DNA of 64,000 nucleotides, taken from assembly GCA_030841105.1 (NCBI GenBank), contig JAVEDE010000061.1, positions 1-64,000 on the forward strand. Reading direction: 5' to 3'. This DNA comes from Pyrinomonadaceae bacterium (lineage in GTDB: Bacteria > Acidobacteriota > Blastocatellia > Pyrinomonadales > Pyrinomonadaceae). The translations under genes and the position numbers were made by a program. Positions 1 through 9,094 of this stretch are shown piece by piece (position 1 is the first letter of the stretch; each line of letters begins with the position of its first letter). Under the pieces are notes generated by a model that was given only the letters and a program-made list of their open reading frames with translations, was not told where the DNA came from and made no database searches.

Positions 1-25
1 AGTGTGAGTTTCAACACTCACACTC
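1..25. repeat. Inverted repeat at window edge
   Basis: AGTGTGAGT and ACTCACACT form a perfect 9-bp stem around a short loop. It may be the right half of a larger intergenic hairpin or terminator cut by the window edge. Confidence 0.4.
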
Positions 26-64
26 TCTGCGCCCCCTCCGCGTTGTCTATGGAGAGACGATTTT

Positions 65-109
65 GAGAATTTCTGATTTGAAATTAAGAATTTCTGATTT
101 GAATTTTAG
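65..109. repeat. 21-bp direct repeat, heptamer-like
   Basis: The phrase GAATTTCTGATTTGAA occurs twice at a spacing of 21 bp (3 x 7), just downstream of the ada stop codon. It fits the 7-bp periodicity of the other intergenic repeats in this window but has no clear inverted arm. Confidence 0.5.
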
Positions 110-124
110 TCCAGGCGTTCGGCG

Positions 125-1216
125 TCAGCCGCTTGTCTCGCTTGCACGCTCGCCGTCGAGCAGTATCTTTTTGCGCCCGACGCCCCAGCGATAGCCGCTC
201 AACTTACCGTCCGCGCCGACGACGCGATGGCAGGGAGTGACGAGCGCGACCGGGTTCGTCGCGCACGCACGCGCGACGGCGCGCACCGCCTTGACGTTGC
301 CGATTTGTTCGGCCACTTCCTTGTAGGAACGCGTCTCGCCGTAAGGGATGCGACGCAGTTCCGCCCACACCTGCAACTGGAAAGCCGTCGCCTGTAAATC
401 GAGTGGCAGGCCGAGCGTCCGCCGGCGGCCGTCGAGGTATTCGACAATCGCCCGCACGTAACTCTGCAACCTGTCGTCGTCCGGCCGAATCTCGGCGGCG
501 GGAAACTCCGACGCCAGGTTCGACGCCAACTGTTCCGTCGTGTCGCCGAAGGCCACGGCGCAGACGCCCTTCTCGGTCGCCGCGACGAGCAGCTTGCCGA
601 GACTGCTGTCGGCCGTCACAAAATTGATCTTCAAATTCCTGCCTCCCTTGCGATACGTCGCCGGGGTCATGCCCAGATTTCGCGTCGCCTTCTCGTAGAG
701 CGCGCGGCTCGACCCGAAACCGCTCTCGTACATCGCCGTCGTCACGTCCGTCCGCCGCACCTGTTGTTTGAAATTATGCAAACGTCGCGCGGCGGCAAAC
801 TCTTTCGGCGAGACGCCAAGCATCTGCTTGAAGGTGCGCTGCAAATGCGACGCGCTGACGTTCAACCGCGCCGCCAGAGACTCCAGAGAGATCTCCTCGT
901 CGCCGCTGTTTTCGATGAGCGCGCAGGCGCGCACCACGACTTCCGTCTTCGCGCCGCGCGACGCGTCTGCCTGCGGCCGACACCGCAAACACGCGCGAAA
1001 CCCCGCGCGCTCGGCTTCCGCCGTGGAGGCGTAGAACGAAGTGTTCTCGCGCTTCGGGCGACGCGCCGCGCACGAAGGCTTGCAATAGATTCCCGTCGAA
1101 CTGACGCCGAAGAAGAACGCGCCGTCAAACTCCGCGTTCTTGGCCTGCACGACTTCCCAGCGCCAGTCTTCGCTCAATTTCTCCGTCGAAATGTTTCTCG
1201 TCATCACAGGCGTCAT
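125..1216 (-). CDS. ada: Bifunctional Ada: methylphosphotriester/O6-alkylguanine-DNA methyltransferase and AraC-type regulator
   Basis: Repairs alkylated DNA by transferring methyl groups to its own cysteines; in E. coli the methylated protein activates the adaptive response. The N-terminal zinc-type Ada domain carries the CKPSC cysteine motif (about residues 40-75). An AraC-type helix-turn-helix follows (SHLQRTFKQMLGVSPKEF). The C-terminal methyltransferase domain has the active-site PCHRVVGADG. Length (about 363 aa) matches full Ada. A GTG at 1234 and an ATG at 1204 are alternative starts; none has a strong ribosome site. No alkB or alkA neighbour is seen. Identification is firm, start is not. 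Confidence 0.93.
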   Translation of the reverse strand: MTPVMTRNISTEKLSEDWRWEVVQAKNAEFDGAFFFGVSSTGIYCKPSCAARRPKRENTSFYASTAEAERAGFRACLRCRPQADASRGAKTEVVVRACALIENSGDEEISLESLAARLNVSASHLQRTFKQMLGVSPKEFAAARRLHNFKQQVRRTDVTTAMYESGFGSSRALYEKATRNLGMTPATYRKGGRNLKINFVTADSSLGKLLVAATEKGVCAVAFGDTTEQLASNLASEFPAAEIRPDDDRLQSYVRAIVEYLDGRRRTLGLPLDLQATAFQLQVWAELRRIPYGETRSYKEVAEQIGNVKAVRAVARACATNPVALVTPCHRVVGADGKLSGYRWGVGRKKILLDGERASETSG

Positions 1217-1349
1217 TTTACCGAACGCGCGCACGCGCGTTCTATCCGTTTTTGACTTTCAAATTCACACGCCCCACTCGCCGCCCCGCGTCCTCATCCG
1301 GGCACAGTCAGTCGCTTAAGCGGCGCGCGAATACCGCGACGTGAAATCT

Positions 1350-4076
1350 TTACGCCCCCGTGTGCCCCGCGAGCCGCTTGTACTTGTCTAAATCGAAGCC
1401 CGCGTCCGCGTAGTTCTTGAGCTTCTTCCGTTCGATCAAATGCTCGTAGATGGCTCCCGGAGAGAACTCCTTGAGGGTGACGGCGAAGTAGCCATAAGAC
1501 CCGGCGACGGCGACGAAGCCGATGAAGTAAGTCCACGGCTCCATCTTGTCCCAGGTGAATTTATAAATCAGGTAGGCCAGTATCGAGCCGACGGCCAACA
1601 GCAGACCCAGAGGCGCAAGCAGGCATCTGCGTGCGAACCGCTCGCTGTTCGCGTCGAGTTTGCTTTTCATGTCGGTCATGACTTGAAGCAACTCCGCGTT
1701 CTCCGGTTCGAGGCCAGTGGTGGTCGCTTGGCGCGCGTGTCGGAGTGGCGCGGGCAGCGGCTCGCGCTTGTCCTCCTTGCTGCGATTCTCCTGTCGCCCA
1801 CGGCGCGACTGCTCGGTCTCGATGCCGTCAAGTAAAAGTTTGACGTTCTCCGGCGCAACCAGCCCCTCCGGTATCCACTCCGCGATGTTGTTCACTTCCA
1901 GCCGCAGCAGGTGTTCGTAATCAACCGCGATCTCAGGGTGCGAGGGCAGCGGCACTTTCTCTGCGGCGACGAGGCCGGGGATGGTCAGGTGAATCGAGTC
2001 GAAGTTTGAGCGGATGACTTCGAGGAATCTCCGGCGCGAATTTTCGGGTCCGGCTACCCAGATAAAAATCTTCCTGTCCTCGATGTCGGCCTTGACCAGC
2101 GCGCGGTTGCCCTCGCCGTTCTTCAGCACCACTCCCGTTCGCCAGAGGGTGTTTTGGTTAACGTACTGCTGCATGCGCACGATGAAGCGCGAGATGATGC
2201 TCGTCGGCAACACGCCGTAATGGTACTGGAAGGCGAGCGCGCTGCCCCAGTCGCCGGTATCGGGTTCTTCCTTCGTCAGCAGGTCGGGGATGAGAAATTT
2301 CTCGTCGCGGAAGTCTGCGAAATCGTAACAGAGTTCAAACTTGCGCATCATGTCCATGATGAACAGGTGCTTGTCCTCCGGGTACTTTCGTTCGTCCAAA
2401 ATCTGGCCGAGCGACTGCCGCTCCAAAGTCCCCTTGCTCTGAAACAGGAGGTTGGAGTTCAGGATTTTGTAGACGCCGTTCGTGACCCATTCGGGGTTCA
2501 GGATGTTCGTCTCTTTCAGGCGCGGGTCGCCGCGGAAGTTCAAGACCAACCCTAAGTCGTGGAGGAAACCGATGAGCGTGTTCTGGCTGATCTCGTCGTC
2601 AATCTTTTTCTCCCGGCACAGGCGCACATAATCTTGAAAGGGGATGTAATCCTCTTTCATTTGTTCCAGACTCTCCTTGACGGCAAACCAGTTTGCCAGC
2701 AGTTGATCGTGAATGTGTTCGAGCGCGCCGACTTCCCGCGTGATGACGGTTTTCAATTCGTCTATCCCACGCGACTCCGGGCAGGAGGTTTCGACGAAGG
2801 CTTTGATGTTCGGGTACTTGGCCTGCAAGCCGCGCCGGTCGAGATCGAGTCCCTGCTGGTCAACCTTGTTGCCGACGACGATCACGGGTGAGTCCTTCCC
2901 GAAGCTCTGGATAATCTTGAGCCAGTATTCGAGCCGGTTCTCCTCTTCGCCGAGGCGCGCGTCCAGCACCAGCACATACAGGCTGCGCTTCGTCAGGAAG
3001 AACTGGTGCGTCGCGTGCATGATCTCCTGCCCGCCGAAGTCCCACACGTTCAGACGCACGTTTTGATTGTTGACTTCGATCTGCCACGGCCTAATGTCAA
3101 TCCCCTCGGTCTTGTTCTCACCGGGATCGAACTTGCCCTCCGTCAACAGCCTCACCAGCGAAGTCTTCCCCACGCTACCCTGCCCCACCACCAGCATCTT
3201 GGCCTCATTCAGAGGCTTCTTTTGTCCTGCTCGGTGCTGAAAGTAATAGTTAATGATCGCCTTAGGTTCGTCCGTCTTAGCTAGAATTTCCGGGGGAACG
3301 GGAAGCGGGTTTTCGCTGAGGTAAAGGCGTGTGAGTTTCGTCAGTCGTTCGATCTCGGGCGGCAACTCTTCTATTTGATTACCCTCCAGATCGAGCCACT
3401 GAAGTTTAGCCAGCCGCGTGAGTTCCGGCGGCAACACCGTCAACCCGTTACCCATGAGGCTGAGCCACGTCAGGGCGGTCAGTTGCCCGATCTCAGGCGG
3501 CAACTCCCTCAACCGGTTGACGCCGAGATTAAGCGATTGGAGTTCTTTCAGCCGCGCGATGTTCGGAGGCAACTTCGTCAGTTGATTGCTGGCGAGGGTG
3601 AGCCAGGTGAGATTCGTCAGCCGCCCGATTTCAGGCGGCAACTCTCTCAGCAGGTTGAGGCCGAGGTTAAGCACTTCGAGACGGCTCAATTGCATAATCT
3701 CAGACGGCAACGCCTTGAACTCATTCTCTTCGAGGTCGAGTACCCGAAGCTTTGTCAGGCGCGCAATCTGAGGCGGCAACCACGCCAGTTGGTTGTCGCT
3801 GACGTAGAGGTCTGTGAGGCCGGTGAGTTGCCCGATCTCAGACGGCAACTGCGCCAGTTTGTTGCCGTTCAGGGAAAGATGTGTAAGGCCGGTCAACTGC
3901 CCGATCTCGGGGGGCAGTTCCGTCAACTGATTGCGGTCGAGATGAAGGTCTCTGAGGGTGGTCAACTGCCCGATCTCGGGGGGCAGTTCCGTCAACTGAT
4001 TGCCGTTGAGGTTGAGCGATCTTCGCTTGTCCTTAATAACCTCTGTGATTACTTTGAGAAGCTCGTCTTTCGTCAT
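1350..4076 (-). CDS. LRR-Roc-COR (ROCO family) GTPase with C-terminal membrane segments
   Basis: 908 aa. Residues about 18-270 hold roughly eleven 23-residue leucine-rich repeats of the type LxxLPPEIGxLTxLxxLxLxxN. A Ras-of-complex GTPase follows with P-loop GQGSVGKT (about 298-305), WDFGGQE (345-351) and NKVD (403-406). A COR-like region runs to about residue 700. The C-terminus has a charged linker and two hydrophobic segments (about 820-870) that suggest membrane attachment. Bacterial ROCO proteins (e.g. Chlorobium Roco) are models for human LRRK2, but their cellular roles are mostly unknown. No kinase domain is present. A TATAAT box lies about 105 bp upstream. The gene is monocistronic. 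Confidence 0.93.
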   Translation of the reverse strand: MTKDELLKVITEVIKDKRRSLNLNGNQLTELPPEIGQLTTLRDLHLDRNQLTELPPEIGQLTGLTHLSLNGNKLAQLPSEIGQLTGLTDLYVSDNQLAWLPPQIARLTKLRVLDLEENEFKALPSEIMQLSRLEVLNLGLNLLRELPPEIGRLTNLTWLTLASNQLTKLPPNIARLKELQSLNLGVNRLRELPPEIGQLTALTWLSLMGNGLTVLPPELTRLAKLQWLDLEGNQIEELPPEIERLTKLTRLYLSENPLPVPPEILAKTDEPKAIINYYFQHRAGQKKPLNEAKMLVVGQGSVGKTSLVRLLTEGKFDPGENKTEGIDIRPWQIEVNNQNVRLNVWDFGGQEIMHATHQFFLTKRSLYVLVLDARLGEEENRLEYWLKIIQSFGKDSPVIVVGNKVDQQGLDLDRRGLQAKYPNIKAFVETSCPESRGIDELKTVITREVGALEHIHDQLLANWFAVKESLEQMKEDYIPFQDYVRLCREKKIDDEISQNTLIGFLHDLGLVLNFRGDPRLKETNILNPEWVTNGVYKILNSNLLFQSKGTLERQSLGQILDERKYPEDKHLFIMDMMRKFELCYDFADFRDEKFLIPDLLTKEEPDTGDWGSALAFQYHYGVLPTSIISRFIVRMQQYVNQNTLWRTGVVLKNGEGNRALVKADIEDRKIFIWVAGPENSRRRFLEVIRSNFDSIHLTIPGLVAAEKVPLPSHPEIAVDYEHLLRLEVNNIAEWIPEGLVAPENVKLLLDGIETEQSRRGRQENRSKEDKREPLPAPLRHARQATTTGLEPENAELLQVMTDMKSKLDANSERFARRCLLAPLGLLLAVGSILAYLIYKFTWDKMEPWTYFIGFVAVAGSYGYFAVTLKEFSPGAIYEHLIERKKLKNYADAGFDLDKYKRLAGHTGA
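3891..4003 (-). repeat. Near-identical LRR-coding repeat units
   Basis: Inside the LRR gene two stretches of about 44 bp are identical at a 69-bp (23-codon) offset, whereas other LRR units have diverged. This points to recent duplication or gene conversion of an LRR unit. Confidence 0.7.
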
Positions 4077-4180
4077 GGGTGAAGCTCGTTTCCTGTTGTG
4101 GATGTAAACCCGCGTCGGCTTCGGCAGCTACGGGCAGTGGCCGACCTCGGTGACGGGCGGCGCGGTGCGTGAGAGGCGGG

Positions 4181-4186
4181 ATTATA
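4181..4186 (-). promoter_or_regulatory. Candidate -10 box of the LRR-Roc-COR gene
   Basis: Read on the minus strand this is a perfect TATAAT about 105 bp upstream of the start codon. No good -35 hexamer sits 16-18 bp further upstream, so promoter strength is unclear. Confidence 0.4.
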
Positions 4187-4200
4187 CAGCAGGCGGGGCA

Positions 4201-4259
4201 GTTGATGCGTTGATCTTGAAGGCGCATCAACGCACGCTCAGTGAGGGCGTGCGTTGATG
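4201..4259 (-). terminator. Hairpin downstream of galE, with an alternative pairing
   Basis: CATCAACGCACGC (4225-4237) pairs perfectly with GCGTGCGTTGATG (4247-4259), about 20 bp after the galE stop. The same segment can instead pair with GTTGATGCG at 4201-4209. No clear T-tract follows on the minus strand. Confidence 0.5.
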
Positions 4260-4278
4260 AACGGGAGCTAAGTTGTCC

Positions 4279-5259
4279 TTAATCCTGATAGCCGTCCGGG
4301 TGCGACTGCATCCAGTGCCACGCGGATTCGATAATTAAGTTTAAATCCTGAAACTGGGGCGACCAGTTGAGGTCGTGTTTGATGCGTGCGGAACTGGCGA
4401 CGAGAAAGGCGGGGTCGCCGGGTCGGCGCGCGCCCACTTTGACTTTGATCTCGCGTCCCGTGACGGCGCGCGCCGTGTCAATCACTTCTTTGACGGTGTA
4501 GCCGTCGCCGCCGCAGCCGAGGTTGTAGACGGCGCTGCGCGTGTCGAGTATCGAGAGGGCGAGGATGTGTGCGCGTGCGAGATCAACGACGTGGATGTAG
4601 TCGCGGACGCACGTGCCGTCGCGCGTGGGGTAGTCTTCGCCGTAGATTTCCACGGCGTCGCGCTTGCCTGCGGCGGCTTGGAGGATGATGGGGATGAGGT
4701 GCGTTTCGGGGTCGTGCATCTCGCCGCAGTGCCGGGTCGCGCCCGCCGCGTTGAAGTAGCGCAAGCTGGCATGGCGGATGCCGTGGGCGCGTTCGTACCA
4801 CGGGAGCGCGTGCTCGAAGGCGAGTTTGGTCTGGCCGTAGGTGTTCGTCGGGTTGGTCGGGTCTGACTCTTCGATGGGCTGCTTCTCCGGCTCGCCGTAG
4901 GTGGCGGCGGTGGAGGAGAAGACGAGGCGGCGCACTTCGCAGTCGTGCATCGCGTCGAGCAGGGCGAGTCCGGCGACGACGTTGTTGCGGTAATACTTCG
5001 AAGGGTTCGTGACCGACTCGCCGACGAGCGAATCGGCCGCCATGTGAATCACGGCCTCCGTGCGTTGCTCGCGAAAGGCGCGGCGCAAACGTTCGCCGTC
5101 CATCAAATCGGCTTCGACAAACTCCGCGCCCGCGACGACCGCGCCGCGATGGCCTTTGTAGAGACTGTCGTAGACGACGACCTCGTGGCCGTCGCGCACC
5201 AACTCTTCCGTCACGACGCTGCCGATGTAACCCGCCCCGCCCGTCACCAGTACGCGCAT
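4279..5259 (-). CDS. galE: UDP-glucose 4-epimerase
   Basis: Interconverts UDP-glucose and UDP-galactose in the cytoplasm, feeding the Leloir pathway and polysaccharide synthesis. The protein opens with the Rossmann motif GGAGYIG (about residues 7-13), has the short-chain dehydrogenase YGQTK catalytic Tyr/Lys, and shows GalE features SLRYFNAAGA and RDGTCVRDYIHV. At 326 aa it has normal family length. The open frame extends 44 codons upstream, but the ATG opening MRVLVTGGAGYIG is the right start because the nucleotide-binding strand must be N-terminal. It is followed by a hairpin and stands alone. Confidence 0.95.
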   Translation of the reverse strand: MRVLVTGGAGYIGSVVTEELVRDGHEVVVYDSLYKGHRGAVVAGAEFVEADLMDGERLRRAFREQRTEAVIHMAADSLVGESVTNPSKYYRNNVVAGLALLDAMHDCEVRRLVFSSTAATYGEPEKQPIEESDPTNPTNTYGQTKLAFEHALPWYERAHGIRHASLRYFNAAGATRHCGEMHDPETHLIPIILQAAAGKRDAVEIYGEDYPTRDGTCVRDYIHVVDLARAHILALSILDTRSAVYNLGCGGDGYTVKEVIDTARAVTGREIKVKVGARRPGDPAFLVASSARIKHDLNWSPQFQDLNLIIESAWHWMQSHPDGYQD

Positions 5260-5372
5260 GTTGTGAATCCCCAACGGCCGCGCGCCGTCGCCGGACGCAA
5301 CCGTTCTCCCCTCGCCGGTTAAAATGTGAAAACTTCGCACGATGATAACACGTGCGACATTGCCCGGTGGAA

Positions 5373-5410
5373 CGAGGCGACCCGCACACACGCGCGTGCG
5401 GGTCGCCTCG
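5373..5410. terminator. Hairpin between galE and the nuclease gene
   Basis: A perfect 15-bp stem (CGAGGCGACCCGCAC with its complement) around an 8-nt loop lies about 27 bp beyond the stop codon of the minus-strand nuclease gene. The T-tract is poor, so it may act as a 3' stabiliser or factor-assisted terminator. Confidence 0.65.
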
Positions 5411-5436
5411 CTTCGTTTCAGCTTGCCCTTGTGACC

Positions 5437-6747
5437 CTACTGGTTATCAACTACAGACTCGATGACCGCCTGAATGCTCGACGGCACGTTCGAGAAGAAG
5501 TCGTAGCCCGTCAGTTGCTCCACCTCGTCCACGCTGACGCGGTACTGCTGCCAGAAGTTCGACCTGATGCCCTGCACGTTCGGCATACGGACGGCGATGA
5601 CGCGCGTCGAGGTCGTGACGCGCGCCACGTCGCCCGTGCCCTGCGGCTGCACGAGGATCACTTTCCAGGTCTCGGCCGGGACTTGCACGTGGCCGCCCGC
5701 AATCGTCTGCGTGACGCCGCCGTTCGACCCCGTGCCGCCCTGCCCCGCGCCGCCCATGATGATGTGCAACTCGTTGCCCGCGTTGACGAGCGTGCGCGAG
5801 TAGTCTTCCAGATCAGCCCACGGCCCCTGATTGTTGTCGGGCGACTGCGGCATCATGTTCGTCATCAGGAAGGTCGCAGAGTTGTTGGCTATCGTGCTCG
5901 TGCGGTCGGCCGAAGGGCAGTAGTGGCCGCGGTCGAACCCTGAGCCGGAGTAGTCCGTCCCCAACACCTGATACCAGCCGGAGGGCAAGGTGGTGTCGTT
6001 GCGGAAATCGTCCTGCCGCGGCGCGCTGCCCATCCAAGTGCTGTCGAGATGCCAACTGACCCAGTTGGCGCGCCCGTTGTCACGGTGATAAGAGAGCGCG
6101 TACTGCGGCTTCTCCATCAGGTAGTTCGTCGGCTGGTTGACGTCCGTCGTGGCGTTCGACGGGTTGCCCATCGTGAGGTGCTCGCTCGACGACGGCGTAG
6201 GCGTGGGCGTGGGCGTCGCGTAGGTCGTGATGGAGATGTCGTCTATGTTCAGGCGGTTCGCGCCGCCCGTCAGTTTCACCACCTTGAAGCGCACGGCGAC
6301 CGCCGAGTTGATTGTGAAGTTAGCGTTGACGAGCGAAGTGGAGGTGGTGTTGACCGTCGCCCCGACCTGCGTCCAAGTGCTGCCGCTGTTGGTGGACTTG
6401 TAGAGCGCCCAACTGCTCGCGCCGTCCGTGCCGTAGACGGCGTGTTGGACGGAGACCGTGCCCGCGTTCGCACGGTTGAAGTTCATCTGCACCGTGCCGA
6501 CGTTGCGGATGCGCGCGGAGTAAGCGCCGGTCTTGTGGTCGGTGGAGAGGTTGCCGGTCAGGGCGTCGTCCATGTACCACTGGCCGGAAGTGAGTTGGAC
6601 GGTGGCGGCGGCGTAAGCGGTCTTGCCGCCCGCCTCGAAGTTTTCGGTGAATGTTGTTTGCGAATTGACGGTGGGTGCTTGTTGAAAGCAGAGCGCGGCG
6701 AACACGAGCACAAGGGTGCTCGCGAAAACCTTGGTTTTCAGGTTCAT
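5437..6747 (-). CDS. Secreted DNA/RNA non-specific endonuclease (NUC1/DRGH family)
   Basis: 436 aa. A signal peptide (residues 1-28) is followed by a beta-rich domain (about 30-185) that looks like an extracellular adhesion or carbohydrate module, a Thr-Pro linker, and a C-terminal betabeta-alpha-metal nuclease of the Serratia/NucA family. The catalytic DRGH motif is at about residue 268 in FDRGHYCPSADR, followed by the metal-binding Asn region (NMMPQSPDNNQGPW). It probably degrades extracellular nucleic acid. The start is the internal ATG of MNLKTKVFAS because it opens the signal peptide and has a GGAGA ribosome site. No immunity gene is adjacent. Confidence 0.9.
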   Translation of the reverse strand: MNLKTKVFASTLVLVFAALCFQQAPTVNSQTTFTENFEAGGKTAYAAATVQLTSGQWYMDDALTGNLSTDHKTGAYSARIRNVGTVQMNFNRANAGTVSVQHAVYGTDGASSWALYKSTNSGSTWTQVGATVNTTSTSLVNANFTINSAVAVRFKVVKLTGGANRLNIDDISITTYATPTPTPTPSSSEHLTMGNPSNATTDVNQPTNYLMEKPQYALSYHRDNGRANWVSWHLDSTWMGSAPRQDDFRNDTTLPSGWYQVLGTDYSGSGFDRGHYCPSADRTSTIANNSATFLMTNMMPQSPDNNQGPWADLEDYSRTLVNAGNELHIIMGGAGQGGTGSNGGVTQTIAGGHVQVPAETWKVILVQPQGTGDVARVTTSTRVIAVRMPNVQGIRSNFWQQYRVSVDEVEQLTGYDFFSNVPSSIQAVIESVVDNQ

Positions 6748-7186
6748 GTATCGTCTCCGGTGGGTGAAGGCCGCGGGCGGCAAAAGGGTGGGCGTCGCCG
6801 GCGGCCGGGGTTTTAGTAACGAATCGGGGGAATGGAGAGACTCTTCCGGCGCGACTTGCACGACCGCTGCGCGAAGAGACTCTCAAGGCTTGAACGCACG
6901 CATCTTAAACACGTCGCGAAGCAACATGCAATGAAAATTCAAGTTAAGCAGTTTGCGTCTATGAACCGGCGGGAAGTTTGACTCTATGAACTGATGGGAG
7001 GGAAGTCGGGACGCGCGCCGGAGCAGGCGCGGGCGCGTCGCTTCTCGAACTCACGGGTCTGCCGCTACAATCCGACGGCTGACCCGCGATGCCACAGAGT
7101 TGAATCGAGACCCTCGTGTTATTAACTATCACTTGCCTTGATCGAGCCGATAGGATTGACGACTCACCCGGAGACTCGGTTCGAGA
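6748..7186. other. Divergent intergenic region
   Basis: About 440 bp between two divergent secreted-protein genes. It contains an imperfect tandem repeat of about 25 bp (TCTATGAAC... at 6958-7006) and a TACAAT at 7066-7071 that could be a -10 box for the downstream amidohydrolase. No coding or RNA gene is apparent. Confidence 0.4.
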
Positions 7187-9061
7187 ATGAAAACGACGAT
7201 GGACACACAGACCTCCGCCGCCGCACGCACCCGTTCACGCACCACACAATCGCCTATGATGAAACTAATCCGCGCCCGCACGTTCGCCCTCTCGCTCGTC
7301 GCCCTCGTCGTCGTGCTGCTGCCCGTCGCGTCGCACCGCTCGCAGGCAATCGCGCCCGCCGCTGCCGTCGTTGCCGCGCCGCGCCGCGTCACACTCGTCT
7401 TGACGAACGGCAAGATTTTTACGGCCGACGGGCGGGGCACAATCGCCGAGGCAGTCGCGGTTGACAACGACCGCATCGTCGCCGTCGGCACGAACGCCGA
7501 GATCGCGCGCGCGTACACGGGCGCGCGCACAGTTGATCTGCGCGGCCGCCTCGTCACGCCGGGCTTCAACGACGCGCACATACATTTCATCGGCGGCGGC
7601 CTCTCGCTCCTGCGCGTCGAACTCGTCGGCGCGAAGACGCTCGCCGAGGCGAAGCGGCGCATTGCTGAGAAGGTGCAGGAACTCCCAAGGGGCGCGTGGA
7701 TTCTCGGTCGCGGCTGGGATCACACGCTCTGGGGCGGCCAGTGGCCGACGCGCGCAGACCTCGACGCGGTCGCTCCGAACAACCCTGTCTTCGTGCAGCG
7801 CGTGGACGGCCACGTCAGTTGGGCGAACACGCTCGCGCTCTCTAAGGCGAACGTCACGCGCGAGACGCGCGCGCCCGAAGGCGGCGAGATTCTGCGCGAC
7901 GCAGACGGGCAGCCGACCGGAATTTTAAAAGAGACGGCCGCCGCGCTCATTGCGCGCGTCGTGCCCGAACCCACGCGCGCCGAGCGCATGCAGGCCGCCG
8001 AACGCGCGCTCGCAGAGGCGCGACGCTTTGGGCTAACTTCGATTCAGGACAACTCCGGCTACGAGGCCACGGAACTCTATCGCGAACTTTTGCAAGCGGG
8101 GAAACTGACCGTGCGCGTCGCCGAGTGGGGCAACTTCGAGGACACGGTTGAGAAGTTGAAAGCGCAGCGCGCGGAGTTTGCGACGTTCAAGATTGATCCG
8201 TTCCGCATCCGCCTGACCGCGATCAAGGGCTACGTTGACGGCACGCTCGGGTCGCGCACCGCCGCCATGCTCGCGCCCTTCGCCGATGACCCGCACAACA
8301 GCGGCATTCCACGCCGCCCGCCCGAAGAACTCACGCGCATGATCGTCGAACGCGACGCCGCCGGATTCCAGATCGCGCTCCACGCCATCGGCGACCGCGC
8401 GAACCGCATGGCGCTCGACGGTTTCTTAACAGCGGCTTTAGGGCCGAATGCCGACACTCCAATGAAGTGTAAGGATTGTCCTGCATCGGTCGTGCTCGGA
8501 GTTCTTCCAGAGATAGAGACAGCTTTACAAAAAGTTCGATTGAGACGCCACCGCATCGAGCACGCGCAGGTCGTCGCACCTTCGGATTTCAAAATGTTCG
8601 ACGCGCTCGGCGTCATCGCTTCGATGCAGCCGTCGCACGCCATCTCGGACAAGCGTTGGGCTGAGGATCGCTTGGGCGAGTATCGCGTGCAGGGCGCGTA
8701 TGCGTGGCACATGATGCGCTCGTTCGGCGTCCGCGTCCCCTTCGGCACGGACTGGCCGGTCGAACCCATCAATCCTTACCTCGGCCTCTACGCCGCCGTC
8801 ACGCGCCAGAGCACCGAAGGCGACCCGGCGGGCGGCTGGTGGCCGCAGGAACGCTTGTCCATCGCCGACGCCATCCGCTGCTACACGGCCGAGTCGGCCT
8901 ACGCCTCTTTCGAGGAGACGCAGAAAGGCCAACTCATGCCCGGCATGCTCGCCGACCTCGTCGTCCACTCGCGCGATCTGTTGACCATCAAACCCGAAGA
9001 GATTTTACAGACCGAAGCCTCGATGACCATCCTCGGCGGGCGCGTCGTCTACGAAAAATAG
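7187..9061 (+). CDS. Secreted amidohydrolase, YtcJ-like (Amidohydro_3)
   Basis: 624 aa metal-dependent hydrolase of the amidohydrolase superfamily. An N-terminal region with a hydrophobic segment (about residues 30-52) acts as signal peptide or anchor. The metal-binding HxH lies in FNDAHIHF; later histidines in LHAIGDRAN and RRHRIEHAQ and the Asp in PFGTDWPVEP complete the site. The C-terminus has the beta-sandwich ending ADLVVHSRDLL. Family members hydrolyse C-N bonds of diverse substrates and the substrate here cannot be deduced. GGAGA lies 12 bp before the chosen ATG; ATGs at 7199 and 7256 are alternatives. The GH31 gene follows 33 bp later, so co-transcription is likely. Confidence 0.9.
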   Translation: MKTTMDTQTSAAARTRSRTTQSPMMKLIRARTFALSLVALVVVLLPVASHRSQAIAPAAAVVAAPRRVTLVLTNGKIFTADGRGTIAEAVAVDNDRIVAVGTNAEIARAYTGARTVDLRGRLVTPGFNDAHIHFIGGGLSLLRVELVGAKTLAEAKRRIAEKVQELPRGAWILGRGWDHTLWGGQWPTRADLDAVAPNNPVFVQRVDGHVSWANTLALSKANVTRETRAPEGGEILRDADGQPTGILKETAAALIARVVPEPTRAERMQAAERALAEARRFGLTSIQDNSGYEATELYRELLQAGKLTVRVAEWGNFEDTVEKLKAQRAEFATFKIDPFRIRLTAIKGYVDGTLGSRTAAMLAPFADDPHNSGIPRRPPEELTRMIVERDAAGFQIALHAIGDRANRMALDGFLTAALGPNADTPMKCKDCPASVVLGVLPEIETALQKVRLRRHRIEHAQVVAPSDFKMFDALGVIASMQPSHAISDKRWAEDRLGEYRVQGAYAWHMMRSFGVRVPFGTDWPVEPINPYLGLYAAVTRQSTEGDPAGGWWPQERLSIADAIRCYTAESAYASFEETQKGQLMPGMLADLVVHSRDLLTIKPEEILQTEASMTILGGRVVYEK

Positions 9062-9094
9062 ACGCGCAACGGCTTCGCACGTCTCGCTACGACT

